From the NCBI GenBank assembly GCA_000469685.2, contig LS997563.1, forward strand, positions 4,413,281-4,477,280: 64,000 nucleotides of DNA, read 5' to 3'. Below the pieces are notes generated by a model. It was not told the DNA's origin. It did no database searches and saw only the letters and a list, made by a program, of their open reading frames with translations. The DNA comes from Haemonchus contortus. Taxonomy: Eukaryota; Nematoda; Chromadorea; Rhabditida; Trichostrongylidae. This document shows positions 11,508-26,500 of the stretch, one piece after another (positions within the stretch are counted from its first letter, which is position 1; each line of letters starts with the position of its first letter). Made by a program: the position numbers and the translations under genes.

Positions 11508-14500
11508 GTGAGTGTAAAGTTTACTACGACTTCTTCTACGATTACATTGTTGAGCGACAACGTTTTTATCAGATCACAAACAGACCTCATCGTCCTCATA
11601 CATACTTAAAGAGATACAGAAGAGAAATTGCTATGCTTCCGTCAATGCATTTGTAAACTTCAACGTGGATTTCCACAACTTCTTCGACTTCTAGATTACT
11701 TGTAATCCGCTAATTATATTTTTCGGTTACTTCTGGGGAGCATTTCGTTTCTCCAGTTGGTTTCTAAAATAAATAGAAGACTTCTCAAGTCTTAGAAGGT
11801 TTTCTTGAAGACCCGGAAAACGGAAATGAGGCAATGTTTGAAAAGGCTCGGAGTGGTCCTGCTCATTGAAGGGGTCACGGATTAAATAGCCCCCCAACTT
11901 CAAACTCTCCATTTACCTTTCTGATGTTCGCATTGTTTTCGAATTTTACGTTACTTCTTGTAGGCAGTAGGTAACTGAAGTTAGGTAGCTCTCAGCCCTA
12001 CTTTGAAATTTTGAAATTTTCGCCTTCCTCGGAATGTTACTCAAGAAAGTTCCCGAAGAGTTTGGTGAAAATACATCTTTTATCGACAAACTTTCTTTAA
12101 ATTACTGTATAATTTTTATAAGAATTACAAGTCCCTCAAGGGGTCCAAGGTTTGAATGAGAATTGAATGTTTGGCGCATCCTAAGGAAGGGCTCTTCGAA
12201 GCTTGGCGATTTTCTCTTTCATCGCCTCCGGAACAGCTTTACTTGAGAAGTATCTCCCGGAAGAAATATTTTTTGTTCAGGAAAACTTGAAAAAACGAAT
12301 TTCATAGAGTCATTATTTCACTGAAATGGCAAGATTGTAGTTGTCGAGAGTGAGGAAGAGGAATTGTCAGTCATCTCCAAGAACCAAAAATGGACAAAAA
12401 CAAAAAAAAAAAACGAAGGACCCCAAAGTACAGGTCGTAGCGACGGGTTACAATGACCGTCCACAGGCTCCGCCCACTTTCGAGCAGTTTCAATTGAAAC
12501 TTCGTGCTGGTCATCGTCGTTGCTTGCTCAAACAGGATGCTGCTGCTGCTGGGGCTGCAGCTTCGGAGAGTCCCGGCGCTCCGCCCCTCGGGAGACAGTT
12601 CGCGGCATGCTGCCTTCGCTGTACGCCGCGCTCTCCTTGAGCATCATCTATCGCATTACTATTAATCTGCCCGATCTGTCCTATCCTACAGAACTGCAGA
12701 ATGTCGGCTCAGAGAGTTTTCTACGAACGTCAGATGAAATTGCTGACGCAGTTAATAGTTTACTAGTTGATTTACCTGGGCATTATAATGCCACCGTATT
12801 CCAGTACAGGTATTACTGTAACATTTGGTCCATGACGATATCTGTCTGCCTGTCTCAAACTGTCTCTATCAGGTACCATAAGGACATGGGAACGCTGGCC
12901 TATCTTGACATTTACTCGAATGAGATGTTGTCGAAGAAGGTGAAGCAGCGCCTGCGGAAGGCAATCGACGACGGCTTCATCGGTCCCTTCCGCGTCTCCG
13001 GCGACGGATTCGAATTTCACGTCATCCAAGGTCTCTTTCTGGACAACCTGAATAATTTCGGGTGTGCCCTTGCCCTGCACGGATGCCTTTGAGTGTCTGA
13101 AAGGCTTGCCGTCAAGTGCACCAATGTTTGTAGCGTGTGTGTTCAGGCATTTTCTCTCTCCCCACACTCGATATCTCAAACGTACTTTTACTGATCGATT
13201 GATCGGGATTGACCTGTATGACCCCTCCTCTTGGGAGAGTCAAAGAACGACCCACTGTACTTTACTGAAGCTGAATTGATAAGTGATTGTTTACTTGCAG
13301 ATGCCAACTCAAACTGCCCGCCAACGGAATTTCAGTGTTCCGATGGGAGCTGCATACCAGGAAGTCATCGCTGTAATGGCAACAGTGACTGCCCAGACGG
13401 TTCCGATGAACGTTCCGATTTCGGTAAGTTCCTTACGCCTTCATCTTGGTTACCAGCTATTATGGAGAGGCATAACGAAGTCCCACCACTCGCTTTTTCT
13501 GGCAGTACTCGCTATTAAAAGTTGCTTTCGATCTCAATCCAGCGTAGGAGGTGGTTTTTAGTTGTAATAGATAACCGCCTCTAAGAAATGGTTGTCTGTA
13601 TGTGTTTCCAGGAAACCGAACCGCCCGATGGGTTACTATTTGCTGATGAGTAAGAGATTCTTTTTGCGAGAGACTTTTTTTACTTCCTGGAATCGTGAAA
13701 TCACCAATCGTTTCTCCCAAATGCAACACCCAGTATTTGTTAGGTATCAGACCTTTGATACCATTTTTATGGTTCCGGAAAAAGGGTGGTGCAATGACAA
13801 GTGGTCCACTACTATACACTCACGGTAAACGGATCGGATCCAAGATCGATAGTCACCCTGAACAAACAAGCTTTCCACACCCGGGATCTGGTAACTGGTA
13901 ACATACTCACCTGGGATATAAGGTACCAACTAGTGCATCGGCCGACCACGGGGCGAGTTATGGTGTAGGCCACATACGCATTCAGAACTCGACTACGATT
14001 CGGAAGCGGGGCTCATCCTACAAGCAGGACTGAGCCAAAAATTTTTTAAGCCTTAGCCCTTCAGACCTTTTCCCAAACGGTGGACTGGTAAAACACAGTC
14101 AGTTTCGAAATTTTTGAAAACTCGCTGAAGAGTGATTACTTGACGAATAGCTTTGACATTTTTTTTGATAGAATCACTTTTTCGTAAAAAAATAGTGAAG
14201 TTTTTCTCCTATCTTCAGCTCACTGTGGTCATAGCTCCAAACCGGTGATCTACCAAACCAATCGGGTTGTCTATGCACCATCAGGTGGTGTTGCACTTCT
14301 TTCCGCCATCATCGATCAGATCCCAGAGGATCATCAGGTAATTTATGAAATATTGATCTGTTTATTGTTTATTCTTATTGTTTTCTTCCCGGATATGGCT
14401 GAGCATGTTTCGAGAAGGTGTAGGTCGATATTTACCACATTTACTATAATATATTCTCAATCGGTAGCTCCCATGTGAGACATAATTCCTAAACTTTTTT

Positions 14501-17500
14501 GAAACCAGCCCAGCCGTGAATTCTCTTTTGCCAAACTTCCCTATAAGTTAGGACTCTTTGTCGTCTGTACGGAATAAATCGAGCATCTTCGGGTGTTTTC
14601 CTAATCGGCTTCCTCCTGATACTGGTTATAAACACCTGGTTGAGCAGTAGTCCCACCCTAATACCCTTCATTCAGGTATTGTGGTCCCGTGGAGGAAAAC
14701 TCATTGCTGAAGGATCACTGACTACAGCAGATGATAGCAGAATCAGTGCCTATAGAGCATCATCCGAATACTTTTTACGAATCAAGAATGTCTCAGCTGC
14801 AGATGAAGGCCGGTACAGGATTACCGTCAGTGGAATGGGCGCTGACGCTACTTTCGAGGTAAGGGAGACTTTTCCCAGCTACTTCCCGAAGGCGGTGAGT
14901 AATCCATACCCGTCATCAGTTCGTGGAACATTTTTCTGTCTTGTTTACTGAAGATATAGCTGAATGGGCCCGAAATTTTAAGGGCCAGAATTGAGGTGCC
15001 CTATTCTGGGAATTGTTATTGACGGATAAAATCGATATTTCAAGTTCACTTTCCATAGCATTAGTACAATCAATCAATAGCTGCCTACGAATTTGTATCG
15101 CCGTAAAATCTTTGGATTCTTTTTCCTATTTCTTGTGTATAATCAAACCTAGTCGGGACCTTTTTCATGTTGATCTTCTGACGTACACATTCTAAGGTCA
15201 TGGGCGAGATCCTCGCCATTGATAAGGGAAACGATCTATAAACAACCGTAAATATTTCTTCAAAAATCGATTTTTGGAAAGAGCCGGACCGTAGTTCGAA
15301 TCCATCTGACAATCATAATGGACAATTGAATTCCGAGAGAGTTGTTTGTCTCGATTGCGCAACATATCGGACGTACATAGGAGGTTCCCAAAGGGAATAA
15401 TGGAACTGCTGAAATTTCGGGGCTTCTTGTCTGTGGGTGAAACTATCCTACTGACAGTTCCCAATCGAAGAACTGTGTTTGGGAACGAATTTATTTTTTT
15501 TACTTGAACTTAAGAAAAAAGCAAATAAGAACGCTTTTTTCTTTTTGGTTGGGAAAAGGGCTCTTCAGATGCTACCTCTACCAGTAGCAACTCTCAGGTG
15601 CACTACTACAATTTATGAACTCGTTTCAGTGATGAGGAAAAATTCTCCCTCAATTTTCTTTTTTTTTCTTCCAACCAGAGGTTTTGAACTTTTCTCTGCG
15701 ATTTTATACCACCTTCCGTTTGAGCAAGTGGGCATGCATGTTCATTAAACAGCAGCCTTTTAGGTGTCATCGGTGTCAGAATATCAGAAGTTCATAGTTC
15801 GCAAAGTAATAAATTATTGATTTCGTTAAATAAGGATGTCATTGGGTTCGAAATTCATTCAGTTATCGTTGTCGATTGGTGTATGGTCTGAGGAACCATG
15901 AACCAATGGCTAGTTACCAGCTACTGACGAAGGTGTACCTACATAGTTAAATTTTCAACCTGAACTGCTTAGTTTCGGCTTTTTAAGAATTTTACCAGTC
16001 TTACCAGTTTTTAAGAATTTTTCGGCGAGGCTGAGAAAAGCACTTGGTTTCGAAAATGAATTTCTTTGATCTTTTCTGTGTACGAGAAATTATTTTCAAA
16101 TTTTTCGGCACTTCCCCCTATTTCATCATTATCACCCAGCTTTTCCTGAATGAGAACTTTGAATGATTGAGCATTTATGATGCCTTTATGCTAATTGCCA
16201 TCATTTGTTCGCATTTTTCCGAGAGAGTTCTCAAATAGTTCTTTACCCGTTCTGGAGAGTTTCCTGTTCGAATTTAATATATTTTCGTTTGTATGGCCAT
16301 TGACGGGCTAGTGGCGGTTCATTTCACAGCGTTTGTCCTACCGCGCTTTCCATTCCCCGTACTGCAAGCCACTTTACCTACAAATCACTTTCTCTGGAGT
16401 TCCTTGTTTGATATTCAGGCCGGTGGCTTTTGTTGGTTGACAAGCTGAGAGATTCATTCAGTAGCACCTCTGGTCAAGCAGGCATCATAGAACCCATGAC
16501 GTTCCCATCACCTCTTCCCTTCTATCCCTCCCACATAGTAGAAAACAAAGCAATTATAAGTTACATATATCAATTAGCCAACTGAGCCACCCATCCCTCC
16601 GGGGTCGATTAATTGGTACCAGATTCGTCTAGGTAGATAAAAGCACTACTTGTACATGAGCTGGCCATCGCAAGTCAGTGCACGGGCAACAGGCCTATTC
16701 AAAACGTCACCACGAATGGAAATCAAATTCAGGGCGCATCCCGAAAATGGATTAATGCTGCAAGACCTTACTTTTTCACTCTTATGGCATTTCCTGTTAA
16801 TGGTGTGCCAACGACATTATAGCCTCGACTTAGGATACATTATCATTTTACTGTAGTAGTCAGCTGAAATGTTCCCAGACATGGAGGCTTTTAGTTGCTT
16901 GGTTAATTGTGATATCAGGCTGGATGTAAACTTTTTGCAATTTTTTCTATCCTTAAGATAAATCACTGTCTTTCACACGATCGTTCAGTTGCATGATTTC
17001 TAACAGATGGCATCGACAGGTCAAAAAGAAACTCGCTGACTCGTTTGAGTTTCTGCAGGTTTTCCGATAGTTAGGCTTTCCTTGGTCTGAATTTCCTGAA
17101 CTTGGTCTCGAGTTTAAAGACCCTTCCTCTAGTCAGATTGCCTTTATCCTTGACTAATGAAAGAAAATGAACGAGCTTTCAGCTGAGGGTGTCGGCAGAT
17201 TCCGTCAAGAGTGCCAGTAAAAACTGTCCATCTAATGAGAGACTGTGCCGCTCGGGTCACTGCCTTCCAGTATCTCAATTCTGCGATCGAATCGTTCAAT
17301 GCCCAGATGGAGACGATGAAGAGCACTGTACCCGTAAGTAGCTTGCACTTTACTATTTTGTCTTTTTCCTTTTTTGTTTTCCTTGTCAATGAAATGTGTA
17401 GCAATTCTGTTGCCATAATAAGCTCCCATTTATTATAAGCAATCTTCGTCACTCTATGTTCCGATCGTGACACATTTCCGCAGTGAAGGAATGTTCACAA

Positions 17501-20500
17501 TGCCGACTGAATTTTTGTAGGATGCAACATTTTTGACTGACTTAATGGGTTTTTGAACAATTCAGCGGTCATCTGTTCGTCAACGGAGTTTCGTTGTGAA
17601 TCCAGCAATTCATGTGTTCCATCGGTGGTGAGATGTGACGGATGGAGGGATTGTCACGATGGAACTGATGAAATGGTAAGTCATTGTTGCTTCCAACGGA
17701 AAGAAAAAGCCCTAGGAAGGAGCAAATGAGTAGAAAGGGAGAAAGTACGTCAGAATTATGACTTTTAGGTAGTTTTGATGCCTCGTATTCCTGAGGACTG
17801 CCGTACCGGCATTACAATGAACCAGATATTTCGACTGAGCTTCCTGACTCTTGAATTTCTGTTACAGCCCCAGATTTAAATAGATTTCTCATTCAAGTGC
17901 TCAAGATTAATTTCATGAGAAGACTCTCATGGGAAAGGTCTCTTGAGCCACACCGAACGTTTCTGAATAACACTTTGACACTCTTTTTTGTATACGAGGC
18001 TATAGATCGACTTATACCTTTCACCTGTCGTTGTACCGTTTCGATTCGTTCCTCTGTTCATTCTAACTGGACCTTTCCAGAACTGCACCACAGCCGGAGC
18101 AGCATCTCAACAGCAAAATCATCACGTTCATCATAACAACCACCACCACCACCGGAAATTCTCTCGACTTACAGTTACCTGTGCCGATGGATCTCCTCCA
18201 GAATACAGTCTGTGAGTATTCCAATAACCCTATGGATATGGTCATTCCTCACTTTCATTCATTATTTTCTCACTCAGGCAACTGACACTGACTAGAGTAA
18301 TCTTTATAAATCGAACTTGGGAAAGTCTATAATGGTCCTCTCCATAAAATTCGAAATCGAATAATTTGGTGTCTTTACTGTGAAAGAAGAAATATGGGAG
18401 TGTTTATAAGCTTCATGTGGGACCTGACCTTCCCTTTTTAGATGGTCGAACCTTTTAGACCTTTTAGGCAGAAAAGGTCGGAACTAGCCCGGAACCCAAG
18501 CAACGATGTATCTATCCTAGAAGAAAGAGGCTATAGGTCTAGAAATAGTGGCTACCCACCATTTTTTATACAGTCCGGACCGGGTTTTCTCGATTAAACA
18601 ACCCAACACTTTGTCACCCGATAGCCTGTACAGAACCGGAAAAACGCAAGTCACTACGGACCACTTCTTAGGGTTTGGCAGTTTATAACACCGTTAACCA
18701 GAGCTGACTTCCCATTCCAGAAGAAAATAGTCGCGTACGTGAATCGGGGCAAGGTAAACATGATGGGGTTTGTTTGGATACGATAACTATAACAAACCAT
18801 TGAAAACATCAACAATCAATGGAAAACTTGTGTTTGGGAAGTTTTTCGGGGATACTATTCGAGTAGGCCACCCAGCTTCTGAAGGTGAAAGCCTTTTATG
18901 GCCTCAAAACCTCTAGTGTTGCTGCTCTACATTTCGTAACCGATTTCCAACTTTCCAGACTCCTTTGAAGAGCTGCAGCTCATCCCCTATGAAGTCTAGG
19001 GTTCGGGTGAGATGGGTTCCCAATGTGGCCTGTTATTCTCGTAGGGAAGTTTCAAGCTTCTATCCCAAGTGGCTACGTTGCTCGTAGTGGTGTGGTTATA
19101 GTTTGTCCTTCGATCATTTCAACAGGCGGTCACGAATGTTTGCCGTCCCGACACTCCGGCTTTCACCTAATTGCAACGGCTTCTCGTCGGCAAAGAGGGG
19201 GATGACGCGGGATGAGACCCACCCGAGAATTCGATAGTGTTTCAGATGGAATTTCATCCTAGATATACTAGATTCAGTGGCCTTCTTTTCAGACACGGTT
19301 CTACATACTGCTGGTCCGATGCGGTCTGCCCTACTGGTAATTCCTGCATTCAGGGACTCTGTTGCCGTACTGGAAGTGAGTTCTTCTTTTTTTTTGTTTT
19401 TTTCCTCAACCATCTGAGACTTCTACCCTTTGCTTACCCGTATGCTTTGCCTTCTACCTACCGCTTTTGTAGCGAATTTTTCGATCTGTTAATCCTAACA
19501 CCGTTCCAAATATTTTGTTTCTATTTGCGGAACGAAGCGGATGATACAGTCTCCTTGGTCAAATATGGCAAACCATGGCAGTTAAGAATAACATGGCAGT
19601 TACTGCACATAGATCACGGAAAGTTCCCCATAAGAAGTTGTGCTGTTACTTGGCAGGAGCGGAGCGGTAGGGGTAAGGTGAGAAGGCACAGTTAGGGCTA
19701 GCTATGTAACCGGGACCATGGCGGTGTGCTATCTATAATTGTAAATTGAATCGCATCATCCGATTTCTGGATTTTTTCTGGCTTAAAAACTGAAAATAAT
19801 TGTTTGCTTGGAACTCATCCCTGTGCTGCTCATTCCTTGGGCTAGAGCTTTGGTAAGAAACAGCCCTAGCCTTATCCTGGAATTCCCATGGAGTATGAAC
19901 GGATAGGGACTTTTTGTTTTTGTATCATCTTCATTTTGGATGATATAGTTGTCTACCAATGTGAAAAATGTAGAATCACTCGCCTAATCCTAACAGATTG
20001 ACCATTTCATGGAAATTCCATTTACTCTGGTCAATTCTGTGATCCAGCCATACAAACCTGTGCTGCTCATTCTCTGTGCAGGTTAGGGCTCTTACAGGAA
20101 TCAACTCTAGCCTTCACCTAGAGTTCCCATAAAGTAAAAGTAAATTGAAGCTTTTTTGTATTCAAATTATTTCATTTTGGATGATAAGTCTACCAATGTA
20201 GCAGCTAGACCTTAAAGGGTTGAACCTTCTCTCGAAACTTTATTTCCACTGGCCAGTCCTTTGACTTTACTATGCCGTCCCGGAACACCACCTATTATCT
20301 GCGGTGAACTCCGTGAAATGAAAGGGCCACAGGATTCACCATTACTGGTTACTCCATGGAACATCAACTCGTCTCAAAATAAGGAAATAACCTCCTCTTT
20401 TTCTCATTCTGTCCTAGTTCTTGGTCAGAGCAAGATGCATACCAGAATCTGACCGAATGATTCCAAAATAACCTCTCACTTCCCCGGTTTTCCACTGATT

Positions 20501-23500
20501 CCATTGGAAAGTGAACCATTGAAGTAGAGTCTTGATGTCTACCTGAAATATCGGCAAATTCCTCAACGGAGGATTCCCACCGTGCAAAATTTCTGATCAT
20601 CGCGTACAGTGCAAACACATTCCAGTCGTACGTTTTCATCGTAAATTCCCCACTCTCTAGAAGTTCACCCTCACCCTGTGATGTTTGTCGTCTGAGTGGC
20701 GAATTGCTTTTTACCAATTCTCGGTTAGCAATTTGGCGGATATCTGACTTTGATCGAGCTTTTTGACTTACTGCACTCAACTATTTACATAAACTAAACG
20801 GAGAACTAAAAGAATCGGTTGAAAAAATGTTTGGCCTCACTCTAACCGCTGACACCACGTCCACCAGCGGGATGCGCTCATTCCATCAGCTCAAAGACAA
20901 AGAGAAGTCAAATGCTTCGAGAGTTGGAGAAATTTAGTAAATGCACGTCGAAAGGGCAAATTTCTTTGTAATGAGGATATTATTATTAGTCATTTCTCTT
21001 GGAGGAGAGTTTCTTCTTTTCGCTGTCCTTCTTCCGTCGAAGTTCATTCCATCGATCAACCTCCATGGAGACGTTCGCATTGAACCATCCAAGCGTGAAC
21101 AACATAAGTACGAACCCTCTGAAAAAGATGATTTTGGAGCATATATTTACTTTTGCAGTGGCTCGGCAGTAACCCTGGCAGTTTCCAAATCGTATCTTTC
21201 TCGGCCAACCGCCTTTCGTTTTCTGAGTGAAGATCGTTTGACTACCCTGGACAAAAAGCTCGGATAGGCAAAAAATAGTGCCATTCTAGTAGTTATGGTT
21301 GAGCTGGATTCATACCCATATCCACGGAGCATGAATCCCCTCATGATGCATCCCAAAAGGGTCAAATGCGACTGGTTGATCCCACTTTGCTCGTAGAAGA
21401 TCACTCTACAAGCTCCTTAACTCTTAGACAAAGGGAAGTACAAGGAAGGTTAGCCGTCCTTCGCAGAATTCTCTGAAGTGGAACTAGTTTGGTCTTGTGA
21501 GAAGGGGATTTAGGATGAGATGGACTGAGCTGTATTGGGAACTAGCTCGAATAGCTCTGTTCAGATTTCTAAAGTCCTCTTTTTTCACCACCTCTGACCC
21601 ACTCTACTTCCTCTTCCTTTGTCGGCGCTTTTTTGGATATTCGGGTTGTTTGCTGGCGTGCATAAGCTCTTGAGATCTGTTTTCAGCCGTTTTATGAGCA
21701 TACCCATCCTCCTTATCTTTCACCGCCTTCCTATTCCTTTTCTTTTGTTGGAGCTTTTTTAGAAAAGTGGATAGTTTGCGGGCGTGGACGTATTGTGGTC
21801 ACAGGTAGAAATGCAGCGGGGTCTTTTTAAAGACCATAATGATTCGGGGTCGATTTGAATAGGCTTTGTAACCTGGGATTCAGAATTAAAACATCTTGGC
21901 ATGAACAAGCACCACTGTATCTAAATTCAAGCGTGGCACCGTGAAAAAGACTCCGTTGTCAGCATAACCTCCTGGATTTTCCACTTGAGTACGTTCCCTG
22001 CCCTTCCCACTCTCGACTCTCCCATCTATTCGAGCTTCAAAAGGGTATCGGTGTAGATCGGAGAGGGAGCAAGGGAGGGTGTGGAGGGAGGGATATCATG
22101 AAATCTCACAGAAACAACATGATCTGCCTCCGTAATCTACTTCGGACTGACTGTAACTTTTGAAAAATGAAAGTTAAGCTTACCTTAGAGGAATGGTCTC
22201 CTCGTCGAAGATACGTTTGACAAATAACGCCCCTACTTCGGATCCACCCAGAAAGTAGATGTTCGAATAGAGTCCGAATGCAAAAGGTACAATTTGAAAA
22301 AGAGCGAGAACTCGTCGGAAGTTCACGTCGCTGATCACTTTTTCTCGCCAAAGTCGGAACGACTCCACTCCGTATAGCGCCTTGGAGCTCATCTCTAACA
22401 GTAAGGATATGATGTTTAGAATAATCCAGACCTGAAAATATTATGTGCGATTATAGTTATGAAGTATCGTAACGGAACAACTGATTCGAAAGCGAATTCA
22501 TGAATTGTAACGGTCAGGAGGCAATGGGTCTCTCAAGAAGTTACGGCACTGCACAGATGTAGGCTTCAACGGACGAAGAACGAAAATGTTACGGAGGCTT
22601 GAAGACCTTCTCAAGTGTGTTTCGACGAGGGCTACAGATGAATCGATCCATTAAAAGAATAGTTGTCACTAGACTTTTTGATGTGTCTATTAAAATGTTA
22701 GTGCATCGTTCTCCTGTGGCGGAAGTGGGGTAGTGCGATTTGTCTGCTGCATCTTTAGGTACAGCCTAGGGTTTAAATCAAGATTCGACAGTTGCTCGGG
22801 CCAATCAAGCTCTTAATTCATCTGAGCTGAATACTGACAGGTTCGCCCAAAAGAATTAAAGTGTTACATTTAAGTTAGATATGCCTATGATATGAGATTC
22901 CTGCGAATGGATCAGCAGTTAGAGCGTTAAAACTCATGTGCGACCCTGGCGTAGCTGATAGAAGCGTGGGCTCATAAGTGAGGTGATAAGTTGGTATTTT
23001 TGATGCTTTTAATCTTCATCCATTTCCATTAACTTTCTGTCTAATACTTTTAAGATCCTCACTTACTGCTGCAATCCTTACTCTCCCACAGAACGATTTT
23101 CTTGGAGTTCCATATCCACATCGACTGATGGGGATGTGCTTCTATCGCTTCTATCCCAGCAATTGTTATGAAATAGAATTTTCGACTGTCTTATGCCCAT
23201 TGAATTGAAGGGACTCGAGCTATTCATCTGATCGTGCTCTGTTGAAAAAATTCAGACCTGACCTTTGGGCCGAACTGCTTTTGTACGACTGGACTGCGAC
23301 TATGTTCGGCAAATGCTGGTGTAATAGTGAATGAGAGCACTTTTTAAACTCAAATGGTACTTCAATCACAATCAGAATTGTCTTCAGCAAGGGAAATTCC
23401 TTACATTGCGAACAAATCTTAAAAAAAAAACCCTGTCGTGTTTCCGCCCGGATGAAATGAGAAATAATACGGTAAGAAGGTCAAGGTGGTTCAAGTTGAG

Positions 23501-26500
23501 TGATGACGATCTCCCTCAGTCCCATTGGAATCCCGTGGACGACATCAGGTGGTGATGGAGCAAAGCTTGCTCTTGATGATTGAATTCATTAGACCTTTTC
23601 CCTGTACTCAAAAAATAAAAGATGTCGGTCTGTACATCGGTACTATGGAAGTGAAGCTCATGAACTGTAATACAAAGTTGAAGGTCATTTTGTCTTTCGA
23701 AATCCCGATTCGCATTCTATAGCGATGAAAAGGCACGGTACTGGAGATGTGCTGCTACAGACGTCGTCACTGCCATCAGAAGACCATTGAAAATTATCGA
23801 CTATCGACTACTACCGAATCGTTTCGTACAGCGTCAGTAGCGATCCTTCCCGTGGTACGGAAGTGATGCGTTTCATTACTATTCGATCCAGAAAGTAGTA
23901 AGATCACCCGCAGAATCAACGGTTTCTAGCGCTTGGCCACGATCACCAACTCTGCCCGTGTTCGTTGAAGGAATTTTGTTCCTGCAACAGTGTGTGAACT
24001 CCAACAAGGAAGTGCAAGGAGTCCTCCGATCCTTCCTGAGCCAATTTGGAGTATTCAGTAATTCCGCGGTACTCGATTGAAAGCAAGTTTCTCTTGGAGT
24101 GAGGAGATGTAGGAACGGAAACACCTCCGGAACAATGTTTCCAGGATCGTCCCGCAGATTTAGAACGCAGATTCGAGGTCAGCGTAGAAAACGCACACGA
24201 CGGTATATGTCTCATATAGGATGGAGGCCGTAGCGTAAGAAATTCCCTCTAGAATGTAAATTTAGGCGAAACTCTGGCTTATCCTAGACCTTTCTACAAC
24301 GAAAGGTTTCTCGTGGGTGTTCACTTGAAAAGTCTATACCTCTGCTTTCAGACTGATCTGGGGAGAGAGTAACCACCGGGATGGCTTGCGCAAGAAAAAG
24401 TCTCCTTAGTGCTCATTTACTCCTTACAATGGTAGACTTTCTTCAACTTGTCCCTCAATTGACAAATCTCTTGCGTGCCCACTTGTGCTAGTTATACAGG
24501 TAATTATAAAACGGGTAGTACAAACACGAAAAACTAACTCCTGTTGAAGGTGGTCAACAAGAGGCCAAAGTGGGTGAAGGATGTGCCAGGTAATGAAAAA
24601 AGAATGAGGTTAAGAGTAAAGAATAACTTACTATGTTGTGATGGTAGAAACCATGCCAGAGCAGAACGAACGAATACGAGACGAATACACCGAAAATCTT
24701 CCGTGGTAACGAAAAGGTAGGGGCACAAATTGGCACGAATATGTACGTTTTGAAGAACTGGTAGAGACCACGGTCAAACTCGCGCCAGACCTGTAATCGA
24801 AAGCTTGTAGAGTGATAACCCAACCCTACAGAGTCAATTCTTACTAACAACTCTTTATATGAACTATTTTCCTAGCATTTATGAAACTATCGAGCTCTAC
24901 GAAAACTTCATACAATCCGAAGCAGCGATATTTTGATTTCTAGTCCTTCCAATTTCATATGGTTTTTTAAAAAGAATGACATGGTCATAAATACCTTGGA
25001 GAAGAGCATTACTCGTGAGATACAAATTGGTCCTGGTTGAGGGTCCATGTTGTCGAATCGGGCAAATACTGATGGCAAGCCAAATATAATCACATATTTC
25101 AAGTGGAAAAAGATTCCTGAAATTCTTACGTCAGACCACGCAGTGCCTGTCTCTTCTTACATCTCGTATTAAAGGATTGTACTAAGCAGATTGGGGTTCT
25201 TTAAAGCGCGTAGGTCTCAACCTATTCCCTTTACTACCCTAGTAATAGTGGAGATCCCGTGAAGAGGTAAAGGATCCTAAATTATAATTTGCCAAGGGCT
25301 ATATTGGATTATTTGCTAGCAGAACCTACAATTGCATTTATCACAGGTTAAAAATAGTGGAAGCATTACTCGACTGCGAGGGCCCACTACGATTGATGCA
25401 GTTCTAGACTCTTTAACTGTTTTATTATCTTTATACACTTGCCAAGTGATTAGGAATAAGCACCAAAAAAGGTTGTATGTCGAATCCTCTGCTCCGTCAA
25501 TGCTATAGGGGGAAAATTATGTAGTGGTCGACTAGTGAAAGGGCCCAATGCACCTAAAAATCTACCTCCACCTAGCTCGAGAAATGCATTAAAACGAAGG
25601 ATCAGTACGGCACGTTGGTCTTACAGTAATCTCGACTATGGGCCCTTACCCGAACCAGTATGCATGATGCAACTCTACCCCGGTTCGTTACCCCTCACCC
25701 AGCCTGTCCTTGCCGAAGGTCCCTTTTCGAGAGGGAACGGATCATTCACCCAATTCCGGCTGGACGCGGTGAAATTCATGTTGATTTAAATGACTCTGTC
25801 GCTTATCATTGGGTCATAAGTTCGAAGTAGGGTAGTTAAGTAGAATCAGCTGGCTCTACTTATCCAATCTACCTAAAACTTGTGCCCCAGTGCTAGGCCA
25901 TCTTTTAAATCACCTCCAATTCATGCGCCGGTCCAGAATAAGGTTTATGTATTTATGTACCCATACCTCTTTTCGGGCATCTTATATGTGGCAAGTGATG
26001 ATTTGTGTATCCAAGTAGTGTTATGCCGTGAAAAAAGATGGCTCGTTTGTGGAATTCTGCGTTCAATACATTTTATTATAGTTTACACAAAATTTTTGTG
26101 GGACGAAGGGGTTGTACGGATTTTTCGTTCCTGTTAAAAATCGAGAATGGCATAACTCGTTTCTCTTATCAAACTTCCCTTCAATAATTATTGTACTTCC
26201 AGACTGTCAAGAATAGAATCGGCCTTGGTAGTTGCGTGAATGTCAATTGGGACGTGACAGTGAATTTCGCGTGAAGGGAAAGTCATTTTTCTCGAAAAAA
26301 TCTCTTGAAACCCTTGCAAAGGGTTAGGTGGAAAGTTTTTATGCCATTAACATTTTCCATCACTTTCAATGATTCGAGAGATGCTAAATCGCAAAGTAGA
26401 GGTATGGAAGAAGCTACGCGTAAAGTGCAAGATGTCTGCAGAACCAGTTCAGTAGTCCACTAGCAAGAAAAAAACGATTCTCTCCTTAAACGTCATGAAC

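Noticed and set aside
20941..21267. 108-codon plus-strand frame with a hydrophobic N-terminus
   Set aside because: It overlaps the antisense last HHAT exon, which is supported by phase and by total protein length; no plus-strand splice or homology support.
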